A stretch of DNA of 64,000 bases from Lumbricus terrestris (Eukaryota > Annelida > Clitellata > Crassiclitellata > Lumbricidae). The notes under the pieces were generated by a model. That model had not been told where the DNA came from and did no database searches. It saw nothing but the letters and a program-made list of their open reading frames with translations. A program made the translations under genes and the position numbers. Each line of letters opens with the position of its first letter. Position 1 is the stretch's first letter. The stretch lies in NCBI GenBank assembly GCA_949752735.1, contig OX457053.1, positions 27,644,997 through 27,708,996 of the forward strand. The letters run 5' to 3'. Positions 36,901-51,900 of this stretch are shown piece after piece.

Positions 36901-39900
36901 GTCCGCGCTGTAGTCGGGAGCACTTCGGAGTAGCGACCTTGAAGGGGAGTCCACATACATACATACATAAAATGGGGATTTGGCAATCAAATGAAATTCT
37001 TACCTTTGAGTCAGCGCATGCACTGAGGCCTAGTTCCTGTATAACTTCTTCGACCTTTGCCTTCTTAACGCTCTGTGAGATGCTCGACGAAAGACGAAGA
37101 TTGGCAGAAAACATGAAATTCTCCCGCACTGTCAGCGTTCCCATGACGACATCGTCCTGCACAACGTATCCCGTCATGCATTTGAAGTTCTTTGGCTGAC
37201 GTTTTCCATCCACCAAAACGGAGCCCGACAGTCCGGTAGGCTCCTTACGCCCGGCCAGGACGTCTAACAACCTAGGGGCCAACACAACATACATCATTAA
37301 TTAAAACGCAAGACCAGTGGTGAGTTTATTCTGCAAAGTCTGCCCTGTAAATGTCATTCTACAGTTGCAAAATGATACAATCATTTTCAATCTAAAATCT
37401 GAATCATCCATAGTGATCAGATTTGTTACGGGTGAGCTCCCAACTTGATTCTAGAAGCAATAGTGTATCTTAAAAAATTATCGCGTAAGCCAAATTGCAG
37501 TTTGCAGCTGGTCGACGAATAAAGAATATTCTATGATATACTAATGCACCATCAGATTTGCATTCTGATGCTTCCAATTAAACATGCAGCTTACTATTTT
37601 TACGCTCGTAAATAAATGCTATACCCATCACAGACAATTTGACAGGTAAACAGTTTCTATAATAATACTCTACATCAGTGGTTCCCAACCTTTTTTGACC
37701 TAGGGCCACTTTTTCTAAGTTGGAGGACACAAGGGCCACTTTTTCTTAGTTGAAGTACATTAGGGCCCTTTAGGGGCCACAAGGCTAAAATTTAGTCAAC
37801 TAAAACTATGTAAAATTTGTTATAATTGATCAAAATAGAATGATTGATGTTATTTATGAACGTAACAACAAAATAATTATGTGTTTTATCCTGTCCAAAT
37901 AGTCAACTTTTTCATATATTTTTGCTAATTCTTTCAGAGACGAGGGCCAATTTTTAGGTCTGGCTGGCCACTATTGGCCGGCAGGCCAAGGGTTGGGAAT
38001 CACTGCTATGCATTTATTTTTAAAACATTCATAGTATACACGAAAGATCAAAAGTTACTACACGAGTCAAATTTAATTGTCGGACCAGTCATGCAAGGTG
38101 CCATAATGTCCTAGCATTCAGTTTACCAACACCATTTGTTCATGCAATTGTATTTAGCATTACCATAAATACCGCTATTTGGATGATTTACTCTTGACTT
38201 GCTAAATATTTCAAAATGTACACTGAAGTGCGGTTAGCAGCTGGTTCCAATAAAGGACATACATACTTACCTACTTTAATACTAATATTCAGTATCAAAT
38301 ACGCCAACCCATTAATTCTACACTCGTACCTTTTAAATGCAATTGCTCACCTGCAGTGCAACATTCATCATATCATCCAGCATTTGTTTTCCACAAAAAA
38401 TCATTGCATGCTCCAACTTCAAAACCTTAATGATACGAATGATTATGTCACAATAGATTTTAAAAAGCAAAGAGAAACCGCTTACGATGATTTTCCGCCG
38501 CCTGTTGGGCCCAGAATTGCGTTCATACCCTGTTTGAAGACTCCACTGTAAACAATAACATACCAGAATGGTTGTTTAACACGTAAAACTGTAAAACATA
38601 AAACTAAGTTTACAATAACATTATAACAGCATAAAGTGTGCCTGGACGGCGTCCATGCACTTATTTTAAAATCTGCCCGCCGTCCTGCCACTTATTGGCC
38701 AGCACAGCCTGGTAAAGTAAGGGGCATCCATGCACTTTTTTGGGAAAAGTATGGGGCGTCCAGGTACTTATTCTTCCACACTTTAAGCACTGCATTCACG
38801 CATACCAATCCAATATGGTCATACATGGAAAGAAATAGTAAAGCACGGTAAGGGACTGTTGGGGCACGGTGGTCTAGTGATGGATTTGGTGCATACGAGC
38901 TGGAGCGTTCCTGGTTCAAATCCACCTCAAGTCGCTGCGTAGGGACCTTGAGCAAGTCCTTCACTCGCAATTTCCTGTGCGCTTTGGCGTGAAACTCCGA
39001 TTCAGTGTCCGCGCTGTAGTCGGGAGCACCTTTGAGTAGAGAGCTCGAAGGGCCGCTGTATAAAGTGTGAGAAATAAACAAATAAATAAATTTGGTGGTT
39101 CGACTGGAAGCGCTTCTGAGTACCAGTAGATTTCCTTGAAGGGATGCTTTATCAAACTTCTTTAACAATATCAACAAGTTTCCAACATTTGTCAATCTGT
39201 ACGCAATGTTTTAACACCATTTAGAGGCACTTTCAAGCACTATATTGAATACGAGAACCTATAAGCTAGTTTTAATCTCTTAGAGCCCATGATGGATCAT
39301 TTCTTCATTGGCTAAAAAATTAAAAAATAAATAAAATACCTGGTAATAAAGACTAAGGTGTTGTAGTGGGCTTATGACAACAACAAAGATTTAACATTGC
39401 AGTAAGATAGATAATGTATGACTATGGAAAAGAAAAGTGAGTCAGGTAACGTAAAGTAAACTTATAATATGAAGTTAAGGTAACGTCAAGTTAAAATGCT
39501 GCACTACTGTCTTGGCAACAACACAGCACATTGTCGTAACAAAGCTGTACCTTGAGGCAAAACTTTGAAACCAAAAAACCTCATTCATTAAAGATCTGTC
39601 ATATTACATGCTAAGTTAATTAAAGAACCACTCGTGAATCAAGATGAGAACTTAATCAGTTCTAGATCAGCTACACTTCGTTTAATATCTAAATGTTTAC
39701 ACTGTCAATCAATATACATTATACACACTGTGCAAATAGTCATAAAACCCTTAAGATCACGGGAGAACACATAGTTCACATTCTTCCTTTGTTTATGATG
39801 CACTGTATAGTGTATATAGGCCTCTACAACAGCCCACCGCTATTTAGCTTGTCCACCGCTTTTCTCTGACTGGACTTCAGAGTATCGCGTGACATTCGAA

Positions 39901-42900
39901 ACCTTAAGCTATCTAGAGAGCATCTTGACATTAACGTGCATGTACAATTGTACATTACAAAGACTGACAGCTTGACAGCTGTTGTAAACCAGACCCTTAA
40001 TTTCATATCAGCTCAATCTCAAAACCAGAGCAAGGTGGGCAATGCACTTGCAAGGTACTTGACAGGCGATATACTAAACATTTAGGCTCACAGATATGTG
40101 CACAAACATAGTCAGTTAAGCAGCAAATCCTCCTGCTAGGTCAAACCACTTAACCAAAGGCTCAGCTTGTCATGAGAACACAAGTTTAATGAGTAAAGCA
40201 GTTGCCTTGTTCTAGATTAGAATGACACAGCTAAAATCATACATGGTTCGTGCATAGGGTCCCTTCTGCTCGTACCTCCACTATGCAGAAGCGTGCCTTT
40301 TCGGTGGTAGAACCCTCAACCTGGAATGGCCTGTCCTTGACACTCCGCTCCATTTCTAAAACCTTTTCTCAGGCACTCCTATCTCATCCTAAGACGGCTT
40401 TATTTGGCTGTGCCAGGGTTGGGAGCGCCTCTGAGTAGTCCACTTGAAGAGGCGATATACAAATACAACTAATGAATGAATGAATGAACAAGGTTACATA
40501 ATATGAATTAATGACTTCTTTGTCTTTCTTTGCCCCTTTTCCGCAAGCGTTTGAAAACCATTCTCTTTGATTGTGGTTTGGTGTCAGGTCGGGAGCGCCT
40601 CTGAGGAGTTCTCTTGAAGGGGCGCTATATAAATGTACGATTACAATTACAATATATAGCAGACACATCATGTCTGTTACAAAAAGGTTCAAATCTTGTT
40701 GCAAAGATATTCAAGAATATCATCCTGTAGGGGGAGCTATAGAAATAATCCATGATATTAAACTGACATAGCTTACATGTATTTAACAGCTAACTTGCCA
40801 AATGTATCATATATATCACCACTTCATGATCTCAACTCAAGGTGCTCCATGATTTTTTTCAGTCATTACTGATGACCACGCATATGGAATCTACAGACAA
40901 TGACTGGAAGGATAATTCCAGACAATAAAGGCTTCCAGAGCATGAGATGATGGCCAGTAACGTAATTTACGTAAAGCTAAGGTAAGGCTAAGTTAACCTG
41001 CAGTACTGGCAACATATTGTGATGCCTTAATCCATTAACGACCAACTGCATATGTTTTCAGTGCATTTTAGCTGGTCGTTAAAGGGCTAACACTTTTTAC
41101 TGGGTGAAAACAAAGTTGAATCTTGAATGTGGCAATGTGCATCGCAAGTTCATTGCTTGTTATATGTTACATAAAGTCCTCTGTTTTGTGTGCACAAACT
41201 TGCATATATAGACTGTTTGCAGTGAATGAGATTTTACTGGTTCAAAGCAACTCGAGATCTATCACAAACAACCCAGTTAGTGATATACTTCAATGTACCA
41301 TAAAACCATCAGGTCAAGGTGATAAATCATGAATAAGAATGCTCAGTCACTTCAACTTTCAGCATATATGATGAAATCACGACAAAATTTGAGATCAATG
41401 CAAGGACTAGAGCTGTAAATGGTCTGGTAATTTCATTGTATTATGATGAAATCATGACAAAATTTGAGATCAATGCAAGGATTAGAGCTGCAAATGGTCT
41501 GGTAATTTCATTGTATTATGATGAAATCATGACAAAATTTGAGATCAATGCAAGGATTAGAGCTGCAAATGGTCTGGTAATTTCATTGCAATGATGAAAT
41601 CATGGCAAAATTTGAGATCAATGCAAGGACTAGAGCTCGAAATGGTCTGGTAATTTCAATGTAATGATGAAACCATGACAAAATTTTAGATCAATGCAAG
41701 GACTAGAGCTCGAAATGGTCTGGTAATTTCATTGTAATGATGAAATCATGACAAAATTTGAGATCAATGCAAGGACTAGAGCTCGAAATGGTCTGGTAAT
41801 TTCATTGTAATGATGAAATCATGACAAAATTTGAGATCAATGCAAGGACTAGAGCTCGAAATGGTCTGGTAATTTCAATGTAATGATGAAACCATGACAA
41901 AATTTGAGCTCAATGCAAGAACTAGAGCTCGAAATGGTCTGGTAATTTCAATGTAATGATGAAATCATGACAAAATTTTAGATCAATGCAAGGACTAGAG
42001 CTCGAAATGGTCTGGTAATTTCATTGTAATGATGAAATCATGACAAAATTTGAGATCAATGCAAGGACTAGAGCTCGAAATGGTCTGGAAATTTCAATGT
42101 AATGATGAAATCATGACAAAATTTGAGATCAATGCAAGGACTAGAGCTCGAAATGGTCTGGTAATTTCAATGTAATGATGAAATCATGACAAAATTTTAG
42201 ATCAATGCAAGGACTAGAGCTCGAAATGGTCTGGTAATTTCATTGTAATGATGAAATCATGACAAAATTTGAGATCAATGCAAGGACTAGAGCTCGAAAT
42301 GGTCTGGAAATTTCAATGTAATGATGAAATCATGACAAAATTTGAGATCAATGCAAGGACTAGAGCTCGAAATGGTCTGGTAATTTCAATGTAATGATGA
42401 AACCATGACAAAATTTGAGCTCAATGCAAGAACTAGAGCTCGAAATGGTCTGGTAATTTCATTGTAATGATGAAATCATGACAAAATTTGAGATCAATGC
42501 AAGGATTAGAGCTGGAAATGGTCTCGTAATTTCATTGTATTACGATGAAATCATGACAAAATCTGAGATCAATGCAAGGACCAGAGCTGGAAATGGTCTG
42601 GTAATTTCACTGTAATGATGAAATCACGACAAAATTTGAGATCAATGCAAGGACTAGAGCTGGAAATGGTCTTGTAATTTCATTGTATTACGATGAAATC
42701 ATGACAAAATTTGAGATCAATACAAGGACTAGAGCTGCAAATGGTCTGGTAATTTCATTGTAATGATGAAATCACGACAAAATTTGAGATCAATGCAAGG
42801 ACCAGAGCTGCAAATGGTCTGGTAATTTCATTGTATTACGATGAAATCATGGCAAAATTTGAGATCAATGCAAGGACTAGAGCTGCAAATGGTCTGGTAA

Positions 42901-45900
42901 TTTCATTGTATTATGATGAAATCATGACAAAATTTGAGATCAATGCAAGGACTAGAGCTGCAAATGGTCTGGTAATTTCATTGTAATGATGAAATCACGA
43001 CAAAATTTGAGATCAATACAAGGACTAGAGCTGCAAATGGTCTGGTAATTTCATTGTATTACGATGAAATCATGACAAAATTTGAGATCAATGCAAGGAC
43101 TAGAGTTGGAAATGGTCTGGTAATTTCATTGTAATGATGAAATCATCACAAAATTTGAGATCAATGCAAGGACTAGAGCTGCAAATGGTCTGGTAATTTC
43201 ATTGCATTATGATGAAATCATGACAAAATTTGAGATCAATGCAAGGACTAGAGCTGCAAATGGTCTGGTAATTTCATTGTATTATGATGAAATCATGACA
43301 AAATTTGAGATCAATGCAAGGACTAGAGCTGGAAATGGTCTGGTAATTTCATTGTATTATGATGAAATCATCACAAAATTTGAGATCAATGCAAGGACTA
43401 GAGCTGCAAATGGTCTGGTAATTTCATTGTAATGATGAAATCATCACAAAATTTGAGATCAATGCAAGGACTAGAGCTGCAAATGGTCTGGTAATTTCAT
43501 TGTATTATGATGAAATCATGACAAAATTTGAGATCAATGCAAGGACTAGAGCTGCAAATGGTCTGGTAATTTCATTGTATTATGATGAAATCATGACAAA
43601 ATTTGAGATCAATGCAAGGACTAGAGCTGGAAATGGTCTGGTAATTTAATTGTAATGATGAAATCATGACAAAATTTGAGATCAATGCAAGGAAACTGCA
43701 AATGGTCTCGTAATTTCACTGTAATGATGAAATCATGACAAAATTTGAGATCAATGCAAGGAAACTGCAAATGGTCTCGTAATTTCATTGTATTACGATG
43801 AAATCATGACAAAATTTGAGATCAATGCAAGGACTAGAGCTGGAAATGGTCTGGTAATTTCATTGCATTATGATGAAATCATGACAAAATTTGAGATCAA
43901 TGCAAGGACTAGAGCTGCAAATGGTCTGGTAATTTCATTGTATTATGATGAAATCATCACAAAATTTGAGATCAATGCAAGGACTAGAGCTGCAAATGGT
44001 CTGGTAATTTCATTGTAATGATGAAATCATCACAAAATTTGAGATCAATGCAAGGACTAGAGCTGCAAATGGTCTGGTAATTTCATTGCATTATGATGAA
44101 ATCATGACAAAATTTGAGATCAATGCAAGGACTAGAGCTGCAAATGGTCTGGTAATTTCATTGTATTATGATGAAATCATGACAAAATTTGAGATCAATG
44201 CAAGGACTAGAGCTGGAAATGGTCTGGTAATTTCATTGTATTATGATGAAATCATCACAAAATTTGAGATCAATGCAAGGACTAGAGCTGCAAATGGTCT
44301 GGTAATTTCATTGTAATGATGAAATCATGACAAAATTTGAGATCAATGCAAGGAAACTGCAAATGGTCTCGTAATTTCACTGTAATGATGAAATCATGAC
44401 AAAATTTGAGATCAATGCAAGGAAACTGCAAATGGTCTCGTAATTTCATTGTATTACGATGAAATCATGACAAAATTTGAGATCAATGCAAGGACTAGAG
44501 CTGCAAATGGTCTGGTAATTTCATTGTATTACGATGAAATCATGACAAAATTTGAGATCAATGCAAGGACTAGAGCTGCAAATGGTCTGGTAATTTCAAT
44601 GTAATGATGAAATCATGACAAAATTTGAGATCAATGCAAGGACTAGAGCCGCAAATGGTCTGGTAATTTCATTGTATTACGATGAAATCATGACAAAATT
44701 TGAGATCAATGCAAGGACTAGAGCTGCAAATGGTCTGGTAATTTCATTGTAATGATGAAATCATGGCAAAATTTGAGATCAATGCAAGGACTAGAGTTGG
44801 AAACGGTCTGGTAATTTCATTGTAATGATGAAATCATGACAAAATTTGAGATCAATGCAAGGACTAGAGCTGCAAATGGTCTGGTAATTTCATTGTAATG
44901 ATGAAATCATGGCAAAATTTGAGATCAATGCAAGGACTAGAGCTGGAAATGGTCTGGTAATTTCATTGTAATGATGAAATCATGACAAAATTTGAGATCA
45001 ATGCAAGGACTAGAGCTGCAAATGGTCTGGTAATTTCATTGTAATGATGAAATCATGGCAAAATTTGAGATCAATGCAAGGACTAGAGCTGGAAATGGTC
45101 TGGTAATTTCATTGTAATGATGAAATCATGACAAAATTTGAGATCAATGCAAGGACTAGAGCTGCAAATGGTCTGGTAATTTCATTGTAATGATGAAATC
45201 ATGGCAAAATTTGAGATCAATGCAAGGACTAGAGTTGGAAACGGTCTGGTAATTTCATTGCAATGATGAAATCGTGACAAAATTTGAGATCAATGCAAGG
45301 ACTAGAGCTGCAAATGGTCTGGTAATTTCATTGTAATGATGAAATCATGACAAAATTTGAGATCAATGCAAGGACTAGAGCTGGAAATGGTCTGGTAATT
45401 TCATTGTATTATGATGAAATCATCACAAAATTTGAGATCAATGCAAGGACTAGAGCTCGAAATGGTCTGGTAATTTCATTGTAATGATGAAATCGTGACA
45501 AAATTTGAGATCAATGCAAGGACTAGAGCTGCAAATGGTCTGGTAATTTCATTGTAATGATGAAATCATGACAAAATTTGAGATCAATGCAAGGACTAGA
45601 GCTGCAAATGGTCTGGTAATTTCATTGTAATGATGAAATCATGGCAAAATTTGAGATCAATGCAAGGACTAGAGTTGGAAACGGTCTGGTAATTTCATTG
45701 CAATGATGAAATCGTGACAAAATTTGAGATCAATGCAAGGACTAGAGCTGCAAATGGTCTGGTAATTTCATTGTAATGATGAAATCATGACAAAATTTGA
45801 GATCAATGCAAGGACTAGAGTTGGAAATGGTCTGGTAATTTCATTGTAATGATGAAATCGTGACAAAATTTGAGATCAATGCAAGGACTAGAGCTGCAAA

Positions 45901-48900
45901 TGGTCTGGTAATTTCATTGTAATGATGAAATCATGACAAAATTTGAGATCAATGCAAGGACTAGAGCTGGAAATGGTCTGGTAATTTCATTGTATTATGA
46001 TGAAATCATCACAAAATTTGAGATCAATGCAAGGACTAGAGCTGCAAATGGTCTGGTAATTTCATTGTAATGATGAAATCATGGCAAAATTTGAGATCAA
46101 TGCAAGGACTAGAGTTGGAAACGGTCTGGTAATTTCATTGCAATGATGAAATCGTGACAAAATTTGAGATCAATGCAAGGACTAGAGCTGCAAATGGTCT
46201 GGTAATTTCATTGTAATGATGAAATCATGACAAAATTTGAGATCAATGCAAGGACTAGAGTTGGAAATGGTCTGGTAATTTCATTGTATTATGATGAAAT
46301 CATCACAAAATTTGAGATCAATGCAAGGACTAGAGCTGCAAATGGTCTGGTAATTTCATTGTAATGATGAAATCATGGCAAAATTTGAGATCAATGCAAG
46401 GACTAGAGCTGGAAATGGTCTGGTAATTTCATTGCAATGATGAAATCGTGACAAAATTTGAGATCAATGCAAGGACTAGAGCTGCAAATGGTCTGGTAAT
46501 TTCATTGTATTATGATGAAATCATCACAAAATTTGAGATCAATGCAAGGACTAGAGCTGCAAATGGTCTGGTAATTTCATTGTAATGATGAAATCATGGC
46601 AAAATTTGAGATCAATGCAAGGACTAGAGTTGGAAACGGTCTGGTAATTTCATTGCAATGATGAAATCGTGACAAAATTTGAGATCAATGCAAGGACTAG
46701 AGCTGCAAATGGTCTGGTAATTTCAATGTAATGATGAAATCATGACAAAATTTGAGATCAATGCAAGGACTAGAACTGCAAATGGTCTGGTAATTTCAAT
46801 GTAATGATGAAATCATGACAAAATTTGAGATCAATGCAAGGACTAGACCTGCAAATGGTCTGGTAATTTCAATGTAATGATGAAATCATCACAAAATTTG
46901 AGATCAATGCAAGGACTAGAGCTGCAAATGGTCTGGTAATTTCATTGTAATGATGAAATCATGACAAAATTTGAGATCAATGCAAGGACTAGAGTTGGAA
47001 ACGGTCTGGTAATTTCATTGCAATGATGAAATCGTGACAAAATTTGAGATCAATGCAAGGACTAGAGCTGCAAATGGTCTGGTAATTTCAATGTAATGAT
47101 GAAATCATGACAAAATTTGAGATCAATGCAAGGACTAGAGCTGGAAATGGTCTGGTAATTTCATTGTATTACGATGAAATCATCACAAAATTTGAGATCA
47201 ATGCAAGGACTAGAGCTGCAAATGGTCTGGTAATTTCATTGTAATGATGAAATCATGGCAAAATTTGAGATCAATGCAAGGACTAGAGTTGGAAACGGTC
47301 TGGTAATTTCATTGCAATGATGAAATCGTGACAAAATTTGAGATCAATGCAAGGACTAGAGCTGCAAATGGTCTGGTAATTTCAATGTAATGATGAAATC
47401 ATGACAAAATTTGAGATCAATGCAAGGACTAGAGCTGGAAATGGTCTGGTAATTTCATTGTATTATGATGAAATCATCACAAAATTTGAGATCAATGCAA
47501 GGACTAGAGCTGCAAATGGTCTGGTAATTTCATTGTAATGATGAAATCATGGCAAAATTTGAGATCAATGCAAGGACTAGAGTTGGAAACGGTCTGGTAA
47601 TTTCATTGCAATGATGAAATCGTGACAAAATTTGAGATCAATGCAAGGACTAGAGCTGCAAATGGTCTGGTAATTTCATTGTAATGATGAAATCATGACA
47701 AAATTTGAGATCAATGCAAGGACTAGAGCTGGAAATAGTCTGGTAATTTCATTGTATTACGATGAAATCATCACAAAATTTGAGATCAATGCAAGGACTA
47801 GAGCTGCAAATGGTCTGGTAATTTCATTGCAATGATGAAATCGTGACAAAATTTGAGATCAATGCAAGGACTAGAGCTGGAAATGGTCTGGTAATTTCAT
47901 TGTATTACGATGAAATCATGACAAAATTTGAGATCAATGCAAGGACTAGAGCTGCAAATGGTCTGGTAATTTCAATGTAATGATGAAATCATGACAAAAT
48001 TTGAGATCAATGCAAGGACTAGAGCTGGAAATGGTCTGGTAATTTCAATGTAATGATGAAATCACGACAAAATTTGAGATCAATGCAAGGACTAGAGCTG
48101 CAAATGGTCTGGTAATTTCATTGTAATGATGAAATCATGACAAAATTTGAGATCAATGCAAGGACTAGAGCTGGAAATGGTCTGGTAATTTCAATGTAAT
48201 GATGAAATCATGAAAAAATTTGAGATCAATGCAAGGACTAGAGCTGGAAATGGTCTGGTAATTTCATTGTATTACGATGAAATCATGACAAAATTTGAGA
48301 TCAATGCAAGGACTAGAGCTGCAAATGGTCTGGTAATTTCATTGTAATGATGAAATCATGAAAAAATTTGAGATCAATGCAAGGACTAGAGCTGGAAATG
48401 GTCTGGTAATTTCATTGTATTACGATGAAATCATGACAAAATTTGAGATCAATGCAAGGACTAGAGCTGCAAATGGTCTGGTAATTTCATTGTAATGATG
48501 AAATCATGACAAAATTTGAGATCAATGCAAGGACTAGAGCTGGAAATGGTCTGGTAATTTCAATGTAATGATGAAATCATGAAAAAATTTGAGATCAATG
48601 CAAGGACTAGAGCTGGAAATGGTCTGGTAATTTCATTGTATTACGATGAAATCATGACAAAATTTGAGATCAATGCAAGGACTAGAGCTGCAAATGGTCT
48701 GGTAATTTCATTGTAATGATGAAATCATGAAAAATTTGAGCTCAATGCAAGGACTAGAGCTGCAAATGGTCTGGTAATTTCATTGTAATGATGAAATCAT
48801 GACAAAATTTGAGATCAATGCAAGGACTAGAGCTGCAAATGGTCTGGTAATTTCATTGTAATGATGAAATCATGACAAGATTTGAGATCAATGCAAGGAC

Positions 48901-51900
48901 TAGAGCTGCAAATGGTTTGGTAATTTCATTGTAATGATGAAATCATGACAAAATTTGAGATCAATGCAAGGACTAGAGCCGCAAATGGTCTCGTAATTTC
49001 ATTGTATTATGATGAAATCATGGCAAAATTTGAGGTCAATGCAAGGACTAGAGTTGGAAATGGTCTTGTAATTTCATTGTAATGATGAAATCATGACAAA
49101 ATTTGAGATCAATGCAAGGACTAGAGCTGCAAATGGTCTGGTAATTTCATTGTAATGATGAAATCATGACAAAATTTGAGATCAATGCAAGGACTAGAGC
49201 TGCAAATGGTCTGGTAATTTCAATGTAATGATGAAATCACGACAAAATTTGAGATCAATGCAAGGACTAGAGCTGCAAATGGTCTGGTAATTTCATTGTA
49301 ATGATGAAATCATGAAAAATTTGAGCTCAATGCAAGGACTAGAGCTGCAAATGGTCTGGTAATTTCATTGTAATGATGAAATCATGACAAAATTTGAGAT
49401 CAATGCAAGGACTAGAGCTGCAAATGGTCTGGTAATTTCATTGTAATGATGAAATCATGACAAGATTTGAGATCAATGCAAGGACTAGAGCTGCAAATGG
49501 TTTGGTAATTTCATTGTAATGATGAAATCATGACAAAATTTGAGATCAATGCAAGGACTAGAGCCGCAAATGGTCTCGTAATTTCATTGTATTATGATGA
49601 AATCATGGCAAAATTTGAGGTCAATGCAAGGACTAGAGTTGGAAATGGTCTTGTAATTTCATTGTAATGATGAAATCATGACAAAATTTGAGATCAATGC
49701 AAGGACTAGAGCTGCAAATGGTCTGGTACAGTAATTTCGCTGTAATGATGAAATCATGAAAAATTTGAGCTCAATGCAAGGACTAGAGCTGCAAATGGTC
49801 TGGTAATTTCATTGTAATGATGAAATCATGACAAAATTTGAGATCAATGCAAGGACTAGAGCTGCAAATGGTCTGGTAATTTCATTGTAATGAAATCATG
49901 ACAAGATTTGAGATCAATGCAAGGACTAGAGCTGCAAATGGTTTGGTAATTTCATTGTAATGATGAAATCATGACAAAATTTGAGATCAATGCAAGGACT
50001 AGAGCCGCAAATGGTCTCGTAATTTCATTGTATTATGATGAAATCATGGCAAAATTTGAGGTCAATGCAAGGACTAGAGTTGGAAATGGTCTTGTAATTT
50101 CATTGTAATGATGAAATCATGACAAAATTTGAGATCAATGCAAGGACTAGAGCTGCAAATGGTCTGGTACAGTAATTTCGCTGTAATGATGAAATCATGA
50201 CAAAATTTGAGATCAATGCAAAGACTAGAGCTGCAACTGGTCTCGTAATTTCATTGTATTACGATGAAATCATCACAAAATTTGAGATCAATGCAAGGAC
50301 TAGAGCCGCAAATGGTCTCGTAATTTCATTGTATTATGATGAAATCATGGCAAAATTTGAGGTCAATGCAAGGACTAGAGTTGGAAATGGTCTTGTAATT
50401 TCATTGTAATGATGAAATCATGACAAAATTTGAGATCAATGCAAGGACTAGAGCTGCAAATGGTCTGGTACAGTAATTTCACTGTAATGATGAAATCATG
50501 ACAAAATTTGAGATCAATGCAAGGACTAGAGCTGGAAATGGTCTGGTAATTTTATTTTTATGATGAAATCATGACAAAATTTGAGATCAATGCAAGGACT
50601 AGAGCTGGAAATGGTCTGGTAATTTTATTTTTATGATGAAATCATGACAAAATTTGAGATCAATGCAAGGACTTGAGCTGCAAATGGTCTTGTAATTTCA
50701 TTGTAATGATGAAATCATGACAAAATTTGAGATCAATGCAAGGACTAGAGCTGCAAATGGTCTGGTAATTTCATTGTAATGATGAAATCATGACAAAATT
50801 TGAGATCAATGCAAGGACTAGAGTTGCAAATGGTCTCGTAATTTCACTGTAATGATGAAATCATGACAAAATTTGAGATCAATGCAAGGACTAGAGTTGC
50901 AAATGGTCTCGTAATTTCACTGTAATGATGAAATCATGACAAAATTTGAGATCAATGCAAGGACTAGAGCTGCAAATGGTCTGGTAATTTCATTGTAATG
51001 ATGAAATCATGACAAAATTTGAGATCAATGCAAGGACTAGAGTTGCAAATGGTCTCGTAATTTCACTGTAATGATGAAATCATGACAAAATTTGAGATCA
51101 ATGCAAGGACTAGAGTTGCAAATGGTCTCGTAATTTCACTGTAATGATGAAATCATGACAAAATTTGAGATCAATGCAAGGACTAGAGCTGCAAATGGTC
51201 TGGTAATTTCATTGTAATGATGAAATCATGACAAAATTTGAGATCAATGCAAGGACTAGAGCTGCAAATGGTCTGGTAATTTCACTGTAATGATGAAATC
51301 ATGACAAAATTTGAGATCAATGCAAGGACTAGAGTTGCAAATGGTCTCGTAATTTCACTGTAATGATGAAATCATGACAAAATTTGAGATCAATGCAAGG
51401 ACTAGAGCTGGAAATGGTCTGGTAATTTCATTGTAATGATGAAATCATGACAAAATTTGAGATCAATGCAAGGACTAGAGTTGCAAATGGTCTCGTAATT
51501 TCACTGTAATGATGAAATCATCACAAAATTTGAGATCAATGCAAGGACTAGAGCTGCAAATGGTCTGGTAATTTCATTGTAATGATGAAATCATGACAAA
51601 ATTTGAGATCAATGCAAGGACTAGACCTGCAAATGGTCTCTTAATTTCACTGTAATGATGAAATCATGACAAAATTTGAGATCAATGCAAGGACTAGAGC
51701 TGGAAATGGTCTGGTAATTTCATTGTAATGATGAAATCATGACAAAATTTGAGATCAATGCAAGGACTAGACCTGCAAATGGTCTGGTAATTTCATTGTA
51801 ATGATGAAATCATGACAAGATTTTAGATCAATGCAAGGACTAGAGCTGGAAATGGTCTGGTAATTTCATTGTAATGATGAAATCATGACAAAATTTGAGA